A DNA stretch of 64,000 nucleotides from Oceanobacillus luteolus (GTDB lineage Bacteria > Bacillota > Bacilli > Bacillales > Amphibacillaceae). The notes beneath the pieces are model-generated. The model made no database searches, was not told the DNA's origin, and was given only the letters and a program-made list of their open reading frames with translations. The stretch is taken from the NCBI RefSeq assembly GCF_023715655.1, contig NZ_JAMBON010000008.1:55881-119880 (forward strand), read 5' to 3'. The position numbers and the translations under genes were made by a program. Shown here piece by piece: positions 30,537 through 39,194 of the stretch; position 1 is the first letter of the stretch; the number at the start of each line of letters is the position of its first letter.

Positions 30537-31547
30537 ATGTTTCGAGCGGGTATGAAAAACATGTTTCTCATCACTGGTGCGGTGATGGGGGCAGGCTATG
30601 CTTCTGGAAGAGAAATATGGCAATTCTTTGGTGCTGGAAGTGGACTAGCTATTGTATTGTTTACCATCTTATTCACGATCTGCACCACAACCATATTAAA
30701 AATTAGTTATCGGCTCAGTAGTACAAATTATTTACCAATCTTGCATCAGCTGACAGGTAAGCGAATAGCTGCTATCTATGATTATATGATCCTCATCTAT
30801 CTGTTTTGTGTGACAGTGGTGATGATTGCCGGTAGTGGAGCAACGTTCGAGACAATTGGGATGCCTTTTTGGTGGGGAATCATTTTTATTTTTATTGGGC
30901 TCATTATTATCTTTAGTAAGGGAATTGGTGAATTATTAAATGTAAACCAAGTATTGATGCCTATGTTGATTATTGCACTTTTTTTTATTCTCGTTTTATT
31001 TATTAAGGATGATTCTGTATCACTCGTAATGGATTGGGACAACCATACTAATTGGATGGCGGCATTTCCATTTACCGCACTGAATATTCTTCCATTAATC
31101 GCTGTATTAGGTGCTGTTGGTAATCGAATTAAATCAAATGGCGAGATATATATTACCTCAATCTCAAGTGGCTTGATCCTTGGTATCATCACTTTACTAT
31201 ATAATTCAAGCTTATTACATATTGGAGCTGAGGCAGAGTTACCGCCGATCCCTCTATTTGCAATTATAAATAATTATAATGCTGTAGTTATGGTTATTAT
31301 GATGGTTATGCTATGGATAGCGATTTATACGACTGCTGCAGCGACATTGTTAGGGATGGTAACGAGAATTAATAAGAAATACGAGATGCCCTTAATAAAG
31401 ATAGTTATCATTTCGTTATTCATTATGGTTCCATTTAGTGGAATAGGTTTTAGTCAATTAGTTGCTTTTCTATATCCTCTGTATGGCATATTAAATTTAT
31501 ATATATTAGTTAAGTTAATCATTTATCCAATTTATAATAAAACGTAA
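30537..31547 (+). CDS. YkvI-like polytopic membrane protein (APC superfamily type)
   Basis: This 336-aa protein (start ATG 30537, GTGGAGG seven nucleotides upstream) has about ten hydrophobic segments. The first segment has the pattern FLITGAVMGAGYASGREIWQFF, which resembles the broken first helix of APC-type transporters. Unlike spore germinant receptors it stands alone without GerA or GerC partners. B. subtilis YkvI is the closest type I can recall, and its substrate is unknown. It is divergent from yyaC, and the 78-bp gap carries the promoters of both. Confidence 0.75.
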   Translation: MFRAGMKNMFLITGAVMGAGYASGREIWQFFGAGSGLAIVLFTILFTICTTTILKISYRLSSTNYLPILHQLTGKRIAAIYDYMILIYLFCVTVVMIAGSGATFETIGMPFWWGIIFIFIGLIIIFSKGIGELLNVNQVLMPMLIIALFFILVLFIKDDSVSLVMDWDNHTNWMAAFPFTALNILPLIAVLGAVGNRIKSNGEIYITSISSGLILGIITLLYNSSLLHIGAEAELPPIPLFAIINNYNAVVMVIMMVMLWIAIYTTAAATLLGMVTRINKKYEMPLIKIVIISLFIMVPFSGIGFSQLVAFLYPLYGILNLYILVKLIIYPIYNKT

Positions 31548-31680
31548 ATATATTAAGAATATTTGATGTATTACTCTGTGAATGATGCTTAAATAGATTG
31601 TCTTTTAACATAAATCGCAGGTATAATAATGATAGAACTTATTTTTTATTCTTATATTAATTTTAATAAGGAGGATCGTA

Positions 31681-31875
31681 ATGGTTGATAAAGAATTCGC
31701 TTTACATGATGTAGTAGAAATGAAGAAACCTCACCCTTGTGGAGAAAACCGCTGGAAGATCATTCGGATGGGCATGGATATAAGAATCAAATGCCAAGGG
31801 TGTGACCATAGTGTCATGATCCCCCGCCGAGAGTTTACGAAGAAGTTGAAAAAGGTACTGGAAAAGGCAGAATAA
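31681..31875 (+). CDS. yyzM: DUF951 protein YyzM
   Basis: This 64-aa protein has the family core VVEMKKPHPCGENRWKIIRM followed by GMDIRIKCQGCDHSVMIPR. The Cys in HPCG and the CxxC in KCQGC suggest a small zinc-binding fold. Function is unknown, but the gene is constantly found next to ychF in Bacilli, as here. It has a strong AAGGAGG site and its own terminator. Confidence 0.92.
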   Translation: MVDKEFALHDVVEMKKPHPCGENRWKIIRMGMDIRIKCQGCDHSVMIPRREFTKKLKKVLEKAE

Positions 31876-31878
31876 CTT

Positions 31879-31912
31879 GGGACAAGTGATAAAGTTACTT
31901 GTCCCTAAATTT
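31879..31912 (+). terminator. Terminator of yyzM
   Basis: GGGACAAGT (31879-31887) and ACTTGTCCC (31897-31905) form a 9-bp stem followed by TAAATTTTTG. Confidence 0.8.
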
Positions 31913-32010
31913 TTGTTTAAAAATTCTCTGATTTGATAAACTAACCGTATAAATAGTATGATAATAGTAGAGTGTAGCCAAGGAATATAATAATAAACTC
32001 AAAAACATCA

Positions 32011-32047
32011 AAAATAGGTCCATTTACAATACCTATTTTATTTTTTT
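32011..32047 (+). terminator. Second terminator-like hairpin upstream of ychF
   Basis: AAAATAGGT (32011-32019) and ACCTATTTT (32031-32039) pair perfectly and are followed by A and seven T residues. It lies about 100 bp after the yyzM terminator with no gene between, so it may end a short transcript or act as a leader attenuator. Confidence 0.6.
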
Positions 32048-32135
32048 ATGCCTTTGTCTTTTTACAATCATATATACTATAATTGGAATAACGAACGCGT
32101 TCAGATGAATGTAATCCTTAAGGAGTGGAACAATA

Positions 32136-33236
32136 ATGGCTTTAACAGCAGGAATCGTAGGACTTCCCAACGTCGGAAAGTCTACTCTTTTTAATGCAAT
32201 TACCCAAGCAGGAGTTGAAGCTGCGAACTATCCTTTCGCAACCATCGACCCAAACGTTGGAGTTGTGGAAGTACCTGATACACGCTTAAATAAATTGACA
32301 GAACTAGTAAAACCAAAGAAGACAGTACCAACAGCATTTGAATTCACTGATATTGCAGGTATCGTGAAAGGTGCGAGTAAAGGAGAAGGGTTAGGAAACC
32401 AATTTCTTTCCCATATCCGTCAGGTGGATGCCATCTGTCAAGTGGTACGTTGTTTTGAGGACGAAAACATTACCCACGTCTCTGGGAAGGTCGATCCAAT
32501 TGATGATATCGAAGTCATTAATCTGGAACTGATCCTCGCTGACCTGGAAACGGTTGAAAAGCGTTTTACCCGTGTACAAAAACTTGCCAAGCAAAAGGAT
32601 AAGGATTCACTTCAAGAATTTGAGGTATTATCCAAAATCAAAGATGCATTGGAAAGTGATAAACCAGCTCGTGCTGTCGAGTTTAATGAAGAACAAGAGA
32701 AAATTGTAAAAGGATTGCATTTGCTTACTAGTAAGCCGATGCTATATGTTGCCAATGTAAGCGAAGACGAAATTGCTGATCCTGATTCCAATGAAAATGT
32801 CCTTAAAGTAAAAGAATATGCTGCTGCGGAAAATGCAGAAGTAATCGTTGTTTGTGCAAAAATAGAAGAGGAAATCTCGGAGCTTGAACCAGACGAAAAA
32901 GAAGAGTTCCTAGAAGATTTAGGTATCACAGAGTCAGGTTTGGACAAGCTCATTAAAGCGTCCTATAACTTACTAGGTTTAGCAACATATTTTACTGCCG
33001 GTGAACAGGAAGTGCGTGCATGGACGTTCCGCCAAGGGATTAAAGCACCACAGGCAGCAGGAATTATTCATACAGACTTTGAACGTGGATTTATCCGTGC
33101 AGAAACGGTATCTTATGATGATTTACTGGAAGCAGGATCCATGGCTGCTGCAAGGGATAAAGGAAAGGTTCGTTTGGAAGGGAAAGAATATATCGTCCAA
33201 GACGGTGATGTCATCCATTTCCGCTTTAATGTTTAA
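32136..33236 (+). CDS. ychF: Redox-regulated ribosome-binding ATPase YchF
   Basis: This 366-aa Obg-family P-loop protein prefers ATP. The G1 motif is GLPNVGKSTLFNAIT (residues 8-22), G3 is DIAGIVKGAS, and the altered G4 region explains the ATP preference known for the family. A coiled-coil domain lies at about residues 125-210, and the C-terminal TGS domain contains AWTFRQGIKAPQAAGIIHTDFERGFIRAE. Length is standard. It precedes the rpsF operon, as in other Bacilli. Confidence 0.96.
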   Translation: MALTAGIVGLPNVGKSTLFNAITQAGVEAANYPFATIDPNVGVVEVPDTRLNKLTELVKPKKTVPTAFEFTDIAGIVKGASKGEGLGNQFLSHIRQVDAICQVVRCFEDENITHVSGKVDPIDDIEVINLELILADLETVEKRFTRVQKLAKQKDKDSLQEFEVLSKIKDALESDKPARAVEFNEEQEKIVKGLHLLTSKPMLYVANVSEDEIADPDSNENVLKVKEYAAAENAEVIVVCAKIEEEISELEPDEKEEFLEDLGITESGLDKLIKASYNLLGLATYFTAGEQEVRAWTFRQGIKAPQAAGIIHTDFERGFIRAETVSYDDLLEAGSMAAARDKGKVRLEGKEYIVQDGDVIHFRFNV

Positions 33237-33260
33237 ACGTAAAAAAAGGATCTCGAAGAC

Positions 33261-33289
33261 TTGTTAAATGTAGAAAAGTTTGCTATAAT
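33261..33289 (+). promoter_or_regulatory. Promoter of the rpsF-ssb-rpsR operon
   Basis: TTGTTA (33261-33266) and TATAAT (33284-33289) are separated by 17 bp, about 90 bp upstream of rpsF. Confidence 0.8.
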
Positions 33290-33321
33290 GTCTTATCGTG
33301 AGTAATTACATTTTATGAAAT

Positions 33322-33362
33322 TGCTCCTTGCTTCTAGTTCTTAACTGGAAGCCGCTAAGACC
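33322..33362 (+). promoter_or_regulatory. S6:S18 autoregulatory leader
   Basis: GCTTCTAGT (33330-33338) pairs with ACTGGAAGC (33344-33352) and is followed by the bulged CCG trinucleotide and CTAAGACC. This is the hallmark of the S6:S18 ribosomal leader motif, which mimics the S6/S18 site on 16S rRNA. The S6-S18 complex should bind it and repress its own operon. It lies between the promoter and the rpsF ribosome site. Confidence 0.8.
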
Positions 33363-33379
33363 AAAAGGAGGTGTAACGG

Positions 33380-33667
33380 ATGAGAAAATACGAAATCATG
33401 TATATCATCCGCCCAGACATGGAGGAAGAAGCGCAAAAGAGCTTAATTGAGCGTTTCAACAAAATTCTTACTGATAATGGTGCGGAAATCGCTAAAGTTG
33501 ATGAAAAAGGCAAGAAACGTCTTGCTTATGAAATCAATGACTACCGTGATGGATACTATGTTGTTCTTAACTTCACAAGCGGCGAAGAAGCTGTTAACGA
33601 GTTCGATCGTCAAGCGAAGTTCTCTGATGACATTATTCGTCACATGGCAATTCGAGATGAACAATAA
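33380..33667 (+). CDS. rpsF: Ribosomal protein bS6
   Basis: This 95-aa small-subunit protein binds 16S rRNA as a heterodimer with S18. It starts [17 protein letters not shown] and contains the [22 protein letters not shown] core. The ATG follows AAAAGGAGGTG. It is the first gene of the rpsF-ssb-rpsR operon. Confidence 0.97.
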   Translation: MRKYEIMYIIRPDMEEEAQKSLIERFNKILTDNGAEIAKVDEKGKKRLAYEINDYRDGYYVVLNFTSGEEAVNEFDRQAKFSDDIIRHMAIRDEQ

Positions 33668-33682
33668 TAAGGAGTGGTTCTG

Positions 33683-34222
33683 ATGTTAAATCGTGTCGTA
33701 TTAGTTGGCAGGTTAACAAGGGATCCTGATTTACGTTATACACCAAACGGAGTAGCAGTGGCTAATTTCAATATCGCGGTGAACCGTCCTTTTTCAAATC
33801 AACAAGGTGAACGTGAGGCTGATTTTATCAATGGTGTTGTATGGCGCCGCCAAGCGGAAAACCTTGCAAACTTTATGAAAAAGGGTAGCCTCATCGGTGT
33901 GGATGGCCGTTTGCAAACACGTAGTTATGAAGGTCAGGATGGTAAGACCGTCTATGTAACAGAAGTTGTTGCTGATAGTATTCAATTCCTGGAAACAAAA
34001 GGTTCTTCCGGAGGAGGATCCGGTTCATCAGGATACCAACAAAACCAGAACCAATATCAAAATCCTAATCAAAATCAAAACCAATTTGGTGGACAAGGAC
34101 AGTTCCAACAAAGTCCAAATCAGAACCAAGGCCAATATCAAAATCAAGGATCTCAATCGGAAGATCCATTCCGAAATAATGGAGAACCAATTGATATCTC
34201 GGATGATGATTTGCCATTCTAA
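33683..34222 (+). CDS. ssb: Single-stranded DNA-binding protein
   Basis: SSB coats single-stranded DNA in replication and repair. I start at ATG 33683 ([20 protein letters not shown]) with AAGGAG eight nucleotides upstream; the protein has 179 aa. The OB fold spans residues 1-105. A flexible linker (about residues 106-160) is extremely rich in Gln and Asn. The acidic tip DDDLPF is the interaction site for replication proteins. It lies between rpsF and rpsR as usual. Confidence 0.97.
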   Translation: MLNRVVLVGRLTRDPDLRYTPNGVAVANFNIAVNRPFSNQQGEREADFINGVVWRRQAENLANFMKKGSLIGVDGRLQTRSYEGQDGKTVYVTEVVADSIQFLETKGSSGGGSGSSGYQQNQNQYQNPNQNQNQFGGQGQFQQSPNQNQGQYQNQGSQSEDPFRNNGEPIDISDDDLPF

Positions 34223-34290
34223 CTTTTAATCATTTAGTTCATACAAATGAACATCGAATATAATACATTTCAGAAAAGGAGGTAATTGTT

Positions 34291-34524
34291 ATGGCAGCTC
34301 GTCGTGGACGTGGTGGTAGACGCCGTAAAGTATGTTACTTCACAGCTAACGGCATTACCCATATCGACTATAAAGATGTTGATCTTCTAAGACGTTTCAT
34401 TTCTGAGCGTGGAAAAATTCTTCCTCGTCGTGTAACTGGAACTTCTGCAAAATATCAACGTAAACTTACAATTGCAATCAAACGTGCTCGTCAAATGGCA
34501 CTTCTACCATTTGTTGCTGAGTAA
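34291..34524 (+). CDS. rpsR: Ribosomal protein bS18
   Basis: This 77-aa basic protein partners S6 on the 16S rRNA platform. It contains [22 protein letters not shown] and ends [25 protein letters not shown] precedes the ATG. A strong terminator closes the operon. Confidence 0.97.
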   Translation: MAARRGRGGRRRKVCYFTANGITHIDYKDVDLLRRFISERGKILPRRVTGTSAKYQRKLTIAIKRARQMALLPFVAE

Positions 34525-34530
34525 GAAGAA

Positions 34531-34560
34531 AACTCTCTCCAGAGCTGGAGGGAGTTTTTT
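34531..34560 (+). terminator. Terminator of rpsR
   Basis: CTCTCTCCAG pairs with CTGGAGGGAG (34533-34554, very short loop), followed by six T residues. Confidence 0.85.
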
Positions 34561-34675
34561 CATGTTGTAGTAAAGATATAGAAAGAATATAATGTTGTGT
34601 TGAACTATTCGTTTTTACAGTGATACAATCATCTAACATAATGGAAAGAAGTTTAAAAAACAATATTGATGACAA

Positions 34676-34702
34676 AAATGCCCGTACAGGAAACTGTACG
34701 GG
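34676..34702 (-). terminator. Terminator of the DUF1189-like gene
   Basis: CCCGTACAG (34681-34689) and CTGTACGGG (34694-34702) form a 9-bp stem with a GAAA loop on the plus strand. In the minus direction it is followed by CATTTTTG, which suits the convergent DUF1189-like gene. Confidence 0.75.
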
Positions 34703-34762
34703 TACTTAATTAAATCATTTTCTTTTCACTTTGATTAAGGAAATCTCCATGTCCTATCCTTA

Positions 34763-35260
34763 TCAAGATTCCTGTTTTTTTACTTTTCGCTTTGGATACT
34801 TCAATATCATGGATACTAGAAGAATTAGAGAATAAATGATTGCTAGAAATAGATAGCGATCACTAATCGGAAAATAAGATGAAAGCAACATATAAATAAG
34901 GAAAGGTACCGTTGTAGTAAATGCAATCAGCTTCCAAACAATTTGGTAGCGTAACTTCCTTTCCATCAGTTTAGCAAATCCAATTCCGATATAAGCTAGA
35001 ATGGAAATAAATATGAACACGGCTATCGTGAGTGGCAGATAGTAAAACATAAAGAAATAAATAAGTTTTAGGATAAAGGGCAATCCTCCTGCCAGTCCCT
35101 CGGATATTCGTAATTGGATTATTAGTTGTGGTAGTGTGACGATAAATAATAAAATAAATAAGTAAACAACGACAATATCCATACCTATCCGATTCAATTT
35201 GAACATGGCAGTTTTATTCGGTAGTTTTAAACTATTTATGAATGCTTCTATGAAGATCAT
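34763..35260 (-). CDS. DUF1189-like small membrane protein
   Basis: This 165-aa protein has four to five hydrophobic segments. The N-terminal pattern (FINSLKLPNKTAMFKLNRIG followed by a long hydrophobic segment) and the C-terminal AFTTTVPFLIY block resemble DUF1189 proteins of Bacilli, but at 165 aa it is shorter than the roughly 250 aa I would expect. The function of the family is uncertain. It is on the minus strand between the rpsR operon and yybS. Family assignment is tentative. Confidence 0.6.
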   Translation of the reverse strand: MIFIEAFINSLKLPNKTAMFKLNRIGMDIVVVYLFILLFIVTLPQLIIQLRISEGLAGGLPFILKLIYFFMFYYLPLTIAVFIFISILAYIGIGFAKLMERKLRYQIVWKLIAFTTTVPFLIYMLLSSYFPISDRYLFLAIIYSLILLVSMILKYPKRKVKKQES

Positions 35261-35412
35261 TTATTTCATCCTTCATCATTTAATATTCTATTTCATTATA
35301 GATGAAATATGGAAGAAATGCTTTATTTGAAGATAATAACCATCAAAATTCGACTTAATTATTGATAGGAAGCTTGATTACACATTTTTCTGAATCATAA
35401 ACCCTTGAAAAT

Positions 35413-35426
35413 ATTACCCGGGAAAT
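35413..35426. other. Candidate Noc-binding site (NBS)
   Basis: ATTACCCGGGAAAT differs from the B. subtilis Noc-binding consensus ATTTCCCGGGAAAT at one position and keeps the CCCGGG palindromic core. It lies in the 402-bp gene-free interval between the DUF1189-like gene and yybS. It is the only such site I found in the window. Confidence 0.6.
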
Positions 35427-35503
35427 ATAATTATCGCAAATATCGACAAATTCGAGAGTACGAAAGGTTTATTTTTGATTAACAAGTGGAATATTAATTA
35501 TTA

Positions 35504-35549
35504 GCTCCTTTTGTATGTTATTGATGTCATACGAAAGGAGCAATTTTTT
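35504..35549 (+). terminator. Orphan intrinsic terminator between divergent genes
   Basis: GCTCCTTTTGTATG (35504-35517) pairs with CATACGAAAGGAGC (35528-35541) with one mismatch and is followed by AATTTTTTG. There is no plus-strand gene upstream of it, since the neighbour is divergent. It may end a short non-coding transcript from about 35430; TTGAAA at 35404 and TATAAT at 35425 form a possible promoter with a short 15-bp spacer. Confidence 0.7.
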
Positions 35550-35662
35550 GCTGTTCATTCCATTGAAAAACTATGGAATAACAACGTTATTCGCGGTAAG
35601 TTCATACGTTTCATGTTATGATAATAGGACAACAGAATTCGAAATAAATTGAGGTGCAACGA

Positions 35663-36610
35663 ATGAATCAATCTAAAACGCTAAAAGAAGGGGCGATATT
35701 TACTGCAATCTACTTGGTGCTCATACTGGTTACATTTTTTCTACCAATATTAGCTCCGATTGCAAGCTTTCTACTCCCCATTCCATTTGTCATCTATACA
35801 TCCAGGCAAGGAATGAAGCCAGGCGTATTCATGATAGTTGTGACAGCTATCTTATCAACAATTTTATTCACCCTTATCTCACTGCCATTTACACTGCTGA
35901 TGGGAATCGGTGGTTTACTAATAGGTCATGCTATTTTCAGAAAACGTTCAGCTTATGAAACTTTAGGCTATGGTATATTAGGGTTCGTTGGAGGGCTATT
36001 AATTTCGATTGCATGTACACAGCTTATATTTGATGTGAATTTCCAACAAGAGTTTGAGGCAATTGCAACGGAACAAATGCAAACTTATACATCCTTTATG
36101 GAGGGAATGGGTTTAGAGTCTGACGAAGATGGAGGACTGGAAACAATCCTGAGAGAACAAATCCAGCTCTTTCTTAATTTAATACCGGCATTCATTGCCA
36201 TTTCAGCTGTGATTTTGGCTTTCCTCGTGCAATGGATCAGTTATAAGATTTTAAATAGAAAGGGAAAAAATAACTATCGTTTTCCGCCATTCCGTAACTT
36301 GAAATTACCAGCATCGATCATATGGCTATATTTAATCGTGATCATCGTCTCCTTTATAAACCTTGATCCTAATGGAACGATGTTTATTGCAATACAAAAT
36401 GCACTCATCATTTTGGAAATGCTCCTAGTTATTCAAGGGTTTTCCTTTATCTTTTACTTTACCCATTACAAGAAATGGTCAAAAGCAGTACCAATCATTA
36501 GTATTGTGTTGACAATCGTGTTTCCAATATTTCTCCTTTATTTCGTAAGGATCTTAGGTATAATTGATATAGGATTAAATTTACGCGAGCGGCTGCAAAA
36601 AAATAAATAG
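35663..36610 (+). CDS. yybS: DUF2232 membrane protein YybS
   Basis: This protein of about 315 aa (start ATG 35663, GAGGTG upstream) belongs to the YybS family. It has eight or so hydrophobic segments: the first at about residues 12-40 (AIFTAIYLVLILVTFFLPIL) and a last block ending FLLYFVRILGIIDIGLNLRER. A soluble loop with FQQEFEAIATEQMQTYTSFM lies between helices. It is always next to gdpP in Bacilli, as here (32-bp gap), but its function is unknown. Confidence 0.88.
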   Translation: MNQSKTLKEGAIFTAIYLVLILVTFFLPILAPIASFLLPIPFVIYTSRQGMKPGVFMIVVTAILSTILFTLISLPFTLLMGIGGLLIGHAIFRKRSAYETLGYGILGFVGGLLISIACTQLIFDVNFQQEFEAIATEQMQTYTSFMEGMGLESDEDGGLETILREQIQLFLNLIPAFIAISAVILAFLVQWISYKILNRKGKNNYRFPPFRNLKLPASIIWLYLIVIIVSFINLDPNGTMFIAIQNALIILEMLLVIQGFSFIFYFTHYKKWSKAVPIISIVLTIVFPIFLLYFVRILGIIDIGLNLRERLQKNK

Positions 36611-36642
36611 CCTTATTTGTAAGCAAAATTGGAGTGAACGTT

Positions 36643-38619
36643 ATGCCGGAACTGCAAAGGAAGCGATTATTAGAGAGTCATCTATGGACCATCTACATAT
36701 TAGCTGCTATTTTGCTTGCCATCTTATTTTATTACGAATGGAGAATAGGGATTGCAGGGAGCTTCATTTACCTTATTTCCTTGTTTTATAGTATTCGTTA
36801 TGAAATTAGACGACGGGAAAAAATACAAAATGAAATAAAAATGATTTCGACTCGTGTCAAGATGGTAGGGAAAGAAGCTTTAAGTGAGCTTCCTTTTGGA
36901 ATTGTCCTCTACGATGAAGATTATAAAATCGAGTGGGCAAATTCTTATATGCGCCAATTTGATACGGATGAAACGGAACTCATCGGTTCTCACCTCAACA
37001 TTTTGTCAGAGGAATTGGTCACTGATATTAAAGAAAATAAACAAGATACTGGCCTTGAGTTAGAGGATTATTATTTCAGGACGTTGATTAATAGGGATGA
37101 ACGGTTAATCTATTTCATTAATGAAACAGATTATGCTCGGTTAAAGACGAACTATGAAAATGACCAGACCGTATTATTCATGATCTTCCTTGATAACTAT
37201 GAAGATATCACGCTCCCGATGGATGATACTTCAAAAAGTCAGCTTAACTCTGAAGTAACAGCAATAATTAATGACTGGGCCAAGAGGAATGGGCTTTATG
37301 TGAAGCGTACTTCCCAAGAACGTTTCTTGGCAATTGGTACGAGGGAGATTTTAAGACAGATAGAAAAAGTGAAATTCGATATTCTTGATGAAGTACGAGA
37401 GATTACTGGGGACCAAAGCACGAATGTCACGTTAAGTATTGGTGTTGGTCATGGGAACGTACCACTGCCGAAGCTTGGTGAGTTGGCGCAGTCGAGTCTT
37501 GACCTTGCGCTTGGACGAGGCGGTGACCAAGTGGCTATCCGTGATGAATCAGGAAAGGTGCGTTTTTATGGCGGAAAAACCAATCCTATGGAAAAGCGGA
37601 CCCGGGTAAGAGCACGAGTGATTTCCCATGCAATGGTTGACCTTGTGAAAGCAAGTGACAATGTCATTATTATGGGGCATAAAGCACCGGATATGGATTC
37701 TGTTGGTTCAGCCATCGGAATATTAAATATCGCGAAGACAAATGGTGTGGAAGGATATATAGTTTTTGACCCGAATGATGTGGATACAGGGGTATACCGC
37801 TTAATCGAAGCAATCCGGGCAGATGAAGAGCTGTGGGAACGTTTTATAGAACCAAGTGTTGCGGAGGATATCATTACGAATCAAAGTCTAGTCGTAATTG
37901 TGGACACCCATCGCCCGGCCATGGTTGTACAGCCTGAATTGCTTGAGATGACGGATTACAAAGTGGTCATTGACCACCATCGTCGTGGTGAAGAGTTTAT
38001 TGATAATCCAACACTTGTATATATGGAGCCCTATGCCTCATCTACTGCAGAACTAGTGACGGAGCTTTTGGAATACCAGCCAAAATCAACCAAATTAAAA
38101 ATGCTTGAGGCAACAGCCTTATTATCTGGTATTATAGTAGATACGAAAAGTTTTACACTTAGAACGGGTTCTAGAACATTTGATGCAGCATCATACTTGC
38201 GGGCTAAGGGCGCGGATACCGTATTAGTCCAGCAATTCTTGAAAGAAGATCTCAATCTCTATTTAACACGTAGTAGATTAATTGAGCGGACAGAAATATA
38301 TCGGGACTCTATAGCAATTGTTGCAGCCGAACCTGGTGTAGCCTATGGATCTGTACTTATCGCTCAGACCGCAGATACATTACTCGCCATGACTGGAGTT
38401 ACAGCTTCCTTTGTGATTTCGGAGCGGGACGATGGAAGGGTCGGTGTAAGTGCGCGCTCTCTAGGCAAGATTAATGTCCAAGTCATTATGGAACGGATGA
38501 ATGGCGGTGGGCATCTAACTAATGCTGCTACTCAAATTGCAGATACGACAGTAGAAGAAGTTGAATTGCTGCTGAAAAATATTATAGATGAATATTTTGA
38601 AGGGAGAGAAACGGAATGA
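36643..38619 (+). CDS. gdpP: Cyclic-di-AMP phosphodiesterase GdpP
   Basis: This membrane enzyme hydrolyses c-di-AMP and so controls potassium and osmotic balance and cell-wall stress. From ATG 36643 (TTGGAGTG upstream) it has 658 aa. Two N-terminal membrane helices (about 15-55) are followed by a PAS-like domain (about 85-150), a degenerate GGDEF domain (about 170-300) and the DHH/DHHA1 catalytic domains. The latter contain [21 protein letters not shown], the DHHRRGEEF box and C-terminal [11 protein letters not shown]. It overlaps rplI by 4 nt and follows yybS, the standard operon. Confidence 0.96.
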   Translation: MPELQRKRLLESHLWTIYILAAILLAILFYYEWRIGIAGSFIYLISLFYSIRYEIRRREKIQNEIKMISTRVKMVGKEALSELPFGIVLYDEDYKIEWANSYMRQFDTDETELIGSHLNILSEELVTDIKENKQDTGLELEDYYFRTLINRDERLIYFINETDYARLKTNYENDQTVLFMIFLDNYEDITLPMDDTSKSQLNSEVTAIINDWAKRNGLYVKRTSQERFLAIGTREILRQIEKVKFDILDEVREITGDQSTNVTLSIGVGHGNVPLPKLGELAQSSLDLALGRGGDQVAIRDESGKVRFYGGKTNPMEKRTRVRARVISHAMVDLVKASDNVIIMGHKAPDMDSVGSAIGILNIAKTNGVEGYIVFDPNDVDTGVYRLIEAIRADEELWERFIEPSVAEDIITNQSLVVIVDTHRPAMVVQPELLEMTDYKVVIDHHRRGEEFIDNPTLVYMEPYASSTAELVTELLEYQPKSTKLKMLEATALLSGIIVDTKSFTLRTGSRTFDAASYLRAKGADTVLVQQFLKEDLNLYLTRSRLIERTEIYRDSIAIVAAEPGVAYGSVLIAQTADTLLAMTGVTASFVISERDDGRVGVSARSLGKINVQVIMERMNGGGHLTNAATQIADTTVEEVELLLKNIIDEYFEGRETE

Positions 38620-39065
38620 AGGTAATTTTTCTGAAAGATGTTAAAGGAAAAGGAAAACAAGGTGAAGTGAAAGATGTTTCAGAGGGGTACGCAAGAAACT
38701 ATCTCTTGAAAAATAAATTGGCAATTGAAGCAACACCGGGGAACTTAAAAGCATTGGAAGCTAAGAAACGTAAAAATGCACAGCAAGAACAAGAAGAAAA
38801 AGAAGAAGCAATTGCATTAAAAGATAAATTAGCTGATCTTACCGTAGAAATGAAAGCTAAATCTGGAGAAGGTGGCCGTTTATTTGGATCCATTACAAGC
38901 AAGCAAATAGCCGATAAACTAGCTAAGGATCACGGATACAAAATCGATAAAAGAAAAATCGAACTCGCCGATCCAATCCGCTCTCTAGGCTATACTACCG
39001 TACCAATCAAACTACATCCGGAAGTATCCGGCTCTGTTAAAGTCCATGTGACGGAACAAAAATAA
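38616..39065 (+). CDS. rplI: Ribosomal protein bL9
   Basis: This 149-aa large-subunit protein begins [20 protein letters not shown], has the signature [17 protein letters not shown], the long connecting helix ([17 protein letters not shown]) and the C-terminal domain [14 protein letters not shown]. Its ATG overlaps the end of gdpP. Confidence 0.97.
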   Translation: MKVIFLKDVKGKGKQGEVKDVSEGYARNYLLKNKLAIEATPGNLKALEAKKRKNAQQEQEEKEEAIALKDKLADLTVEMKAKSGEGGRLFGSITSKQIADKLAKDHGYKIDKRKIELADPIRSLGYTTVPIKLHPEVSGSVKVHVTEQK

Positions 39066-39124
39066 AAAGACATGCATATCTAGCAGGTCTTAAACATGTG
39101 GGAATGAAAGGATCAATGTCCCAG

Positions 39125-39155
39125 TGGCTCACGACTTCTGTGAGTCCTTTTTTAC
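39125..39155 (+). terminator. Terminator of the yybS-gdpP-rplI operon
   Basis: GGCTCACGA and TGTGAGTCC (39126-39147) pair with one bulge around a short loop, followed by six T residues. Confidence 0.72.
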
Positions 39156-39194
39156 TTCATTAGTTGTATACATCCTAAGAAAGGGGGAGGCATC

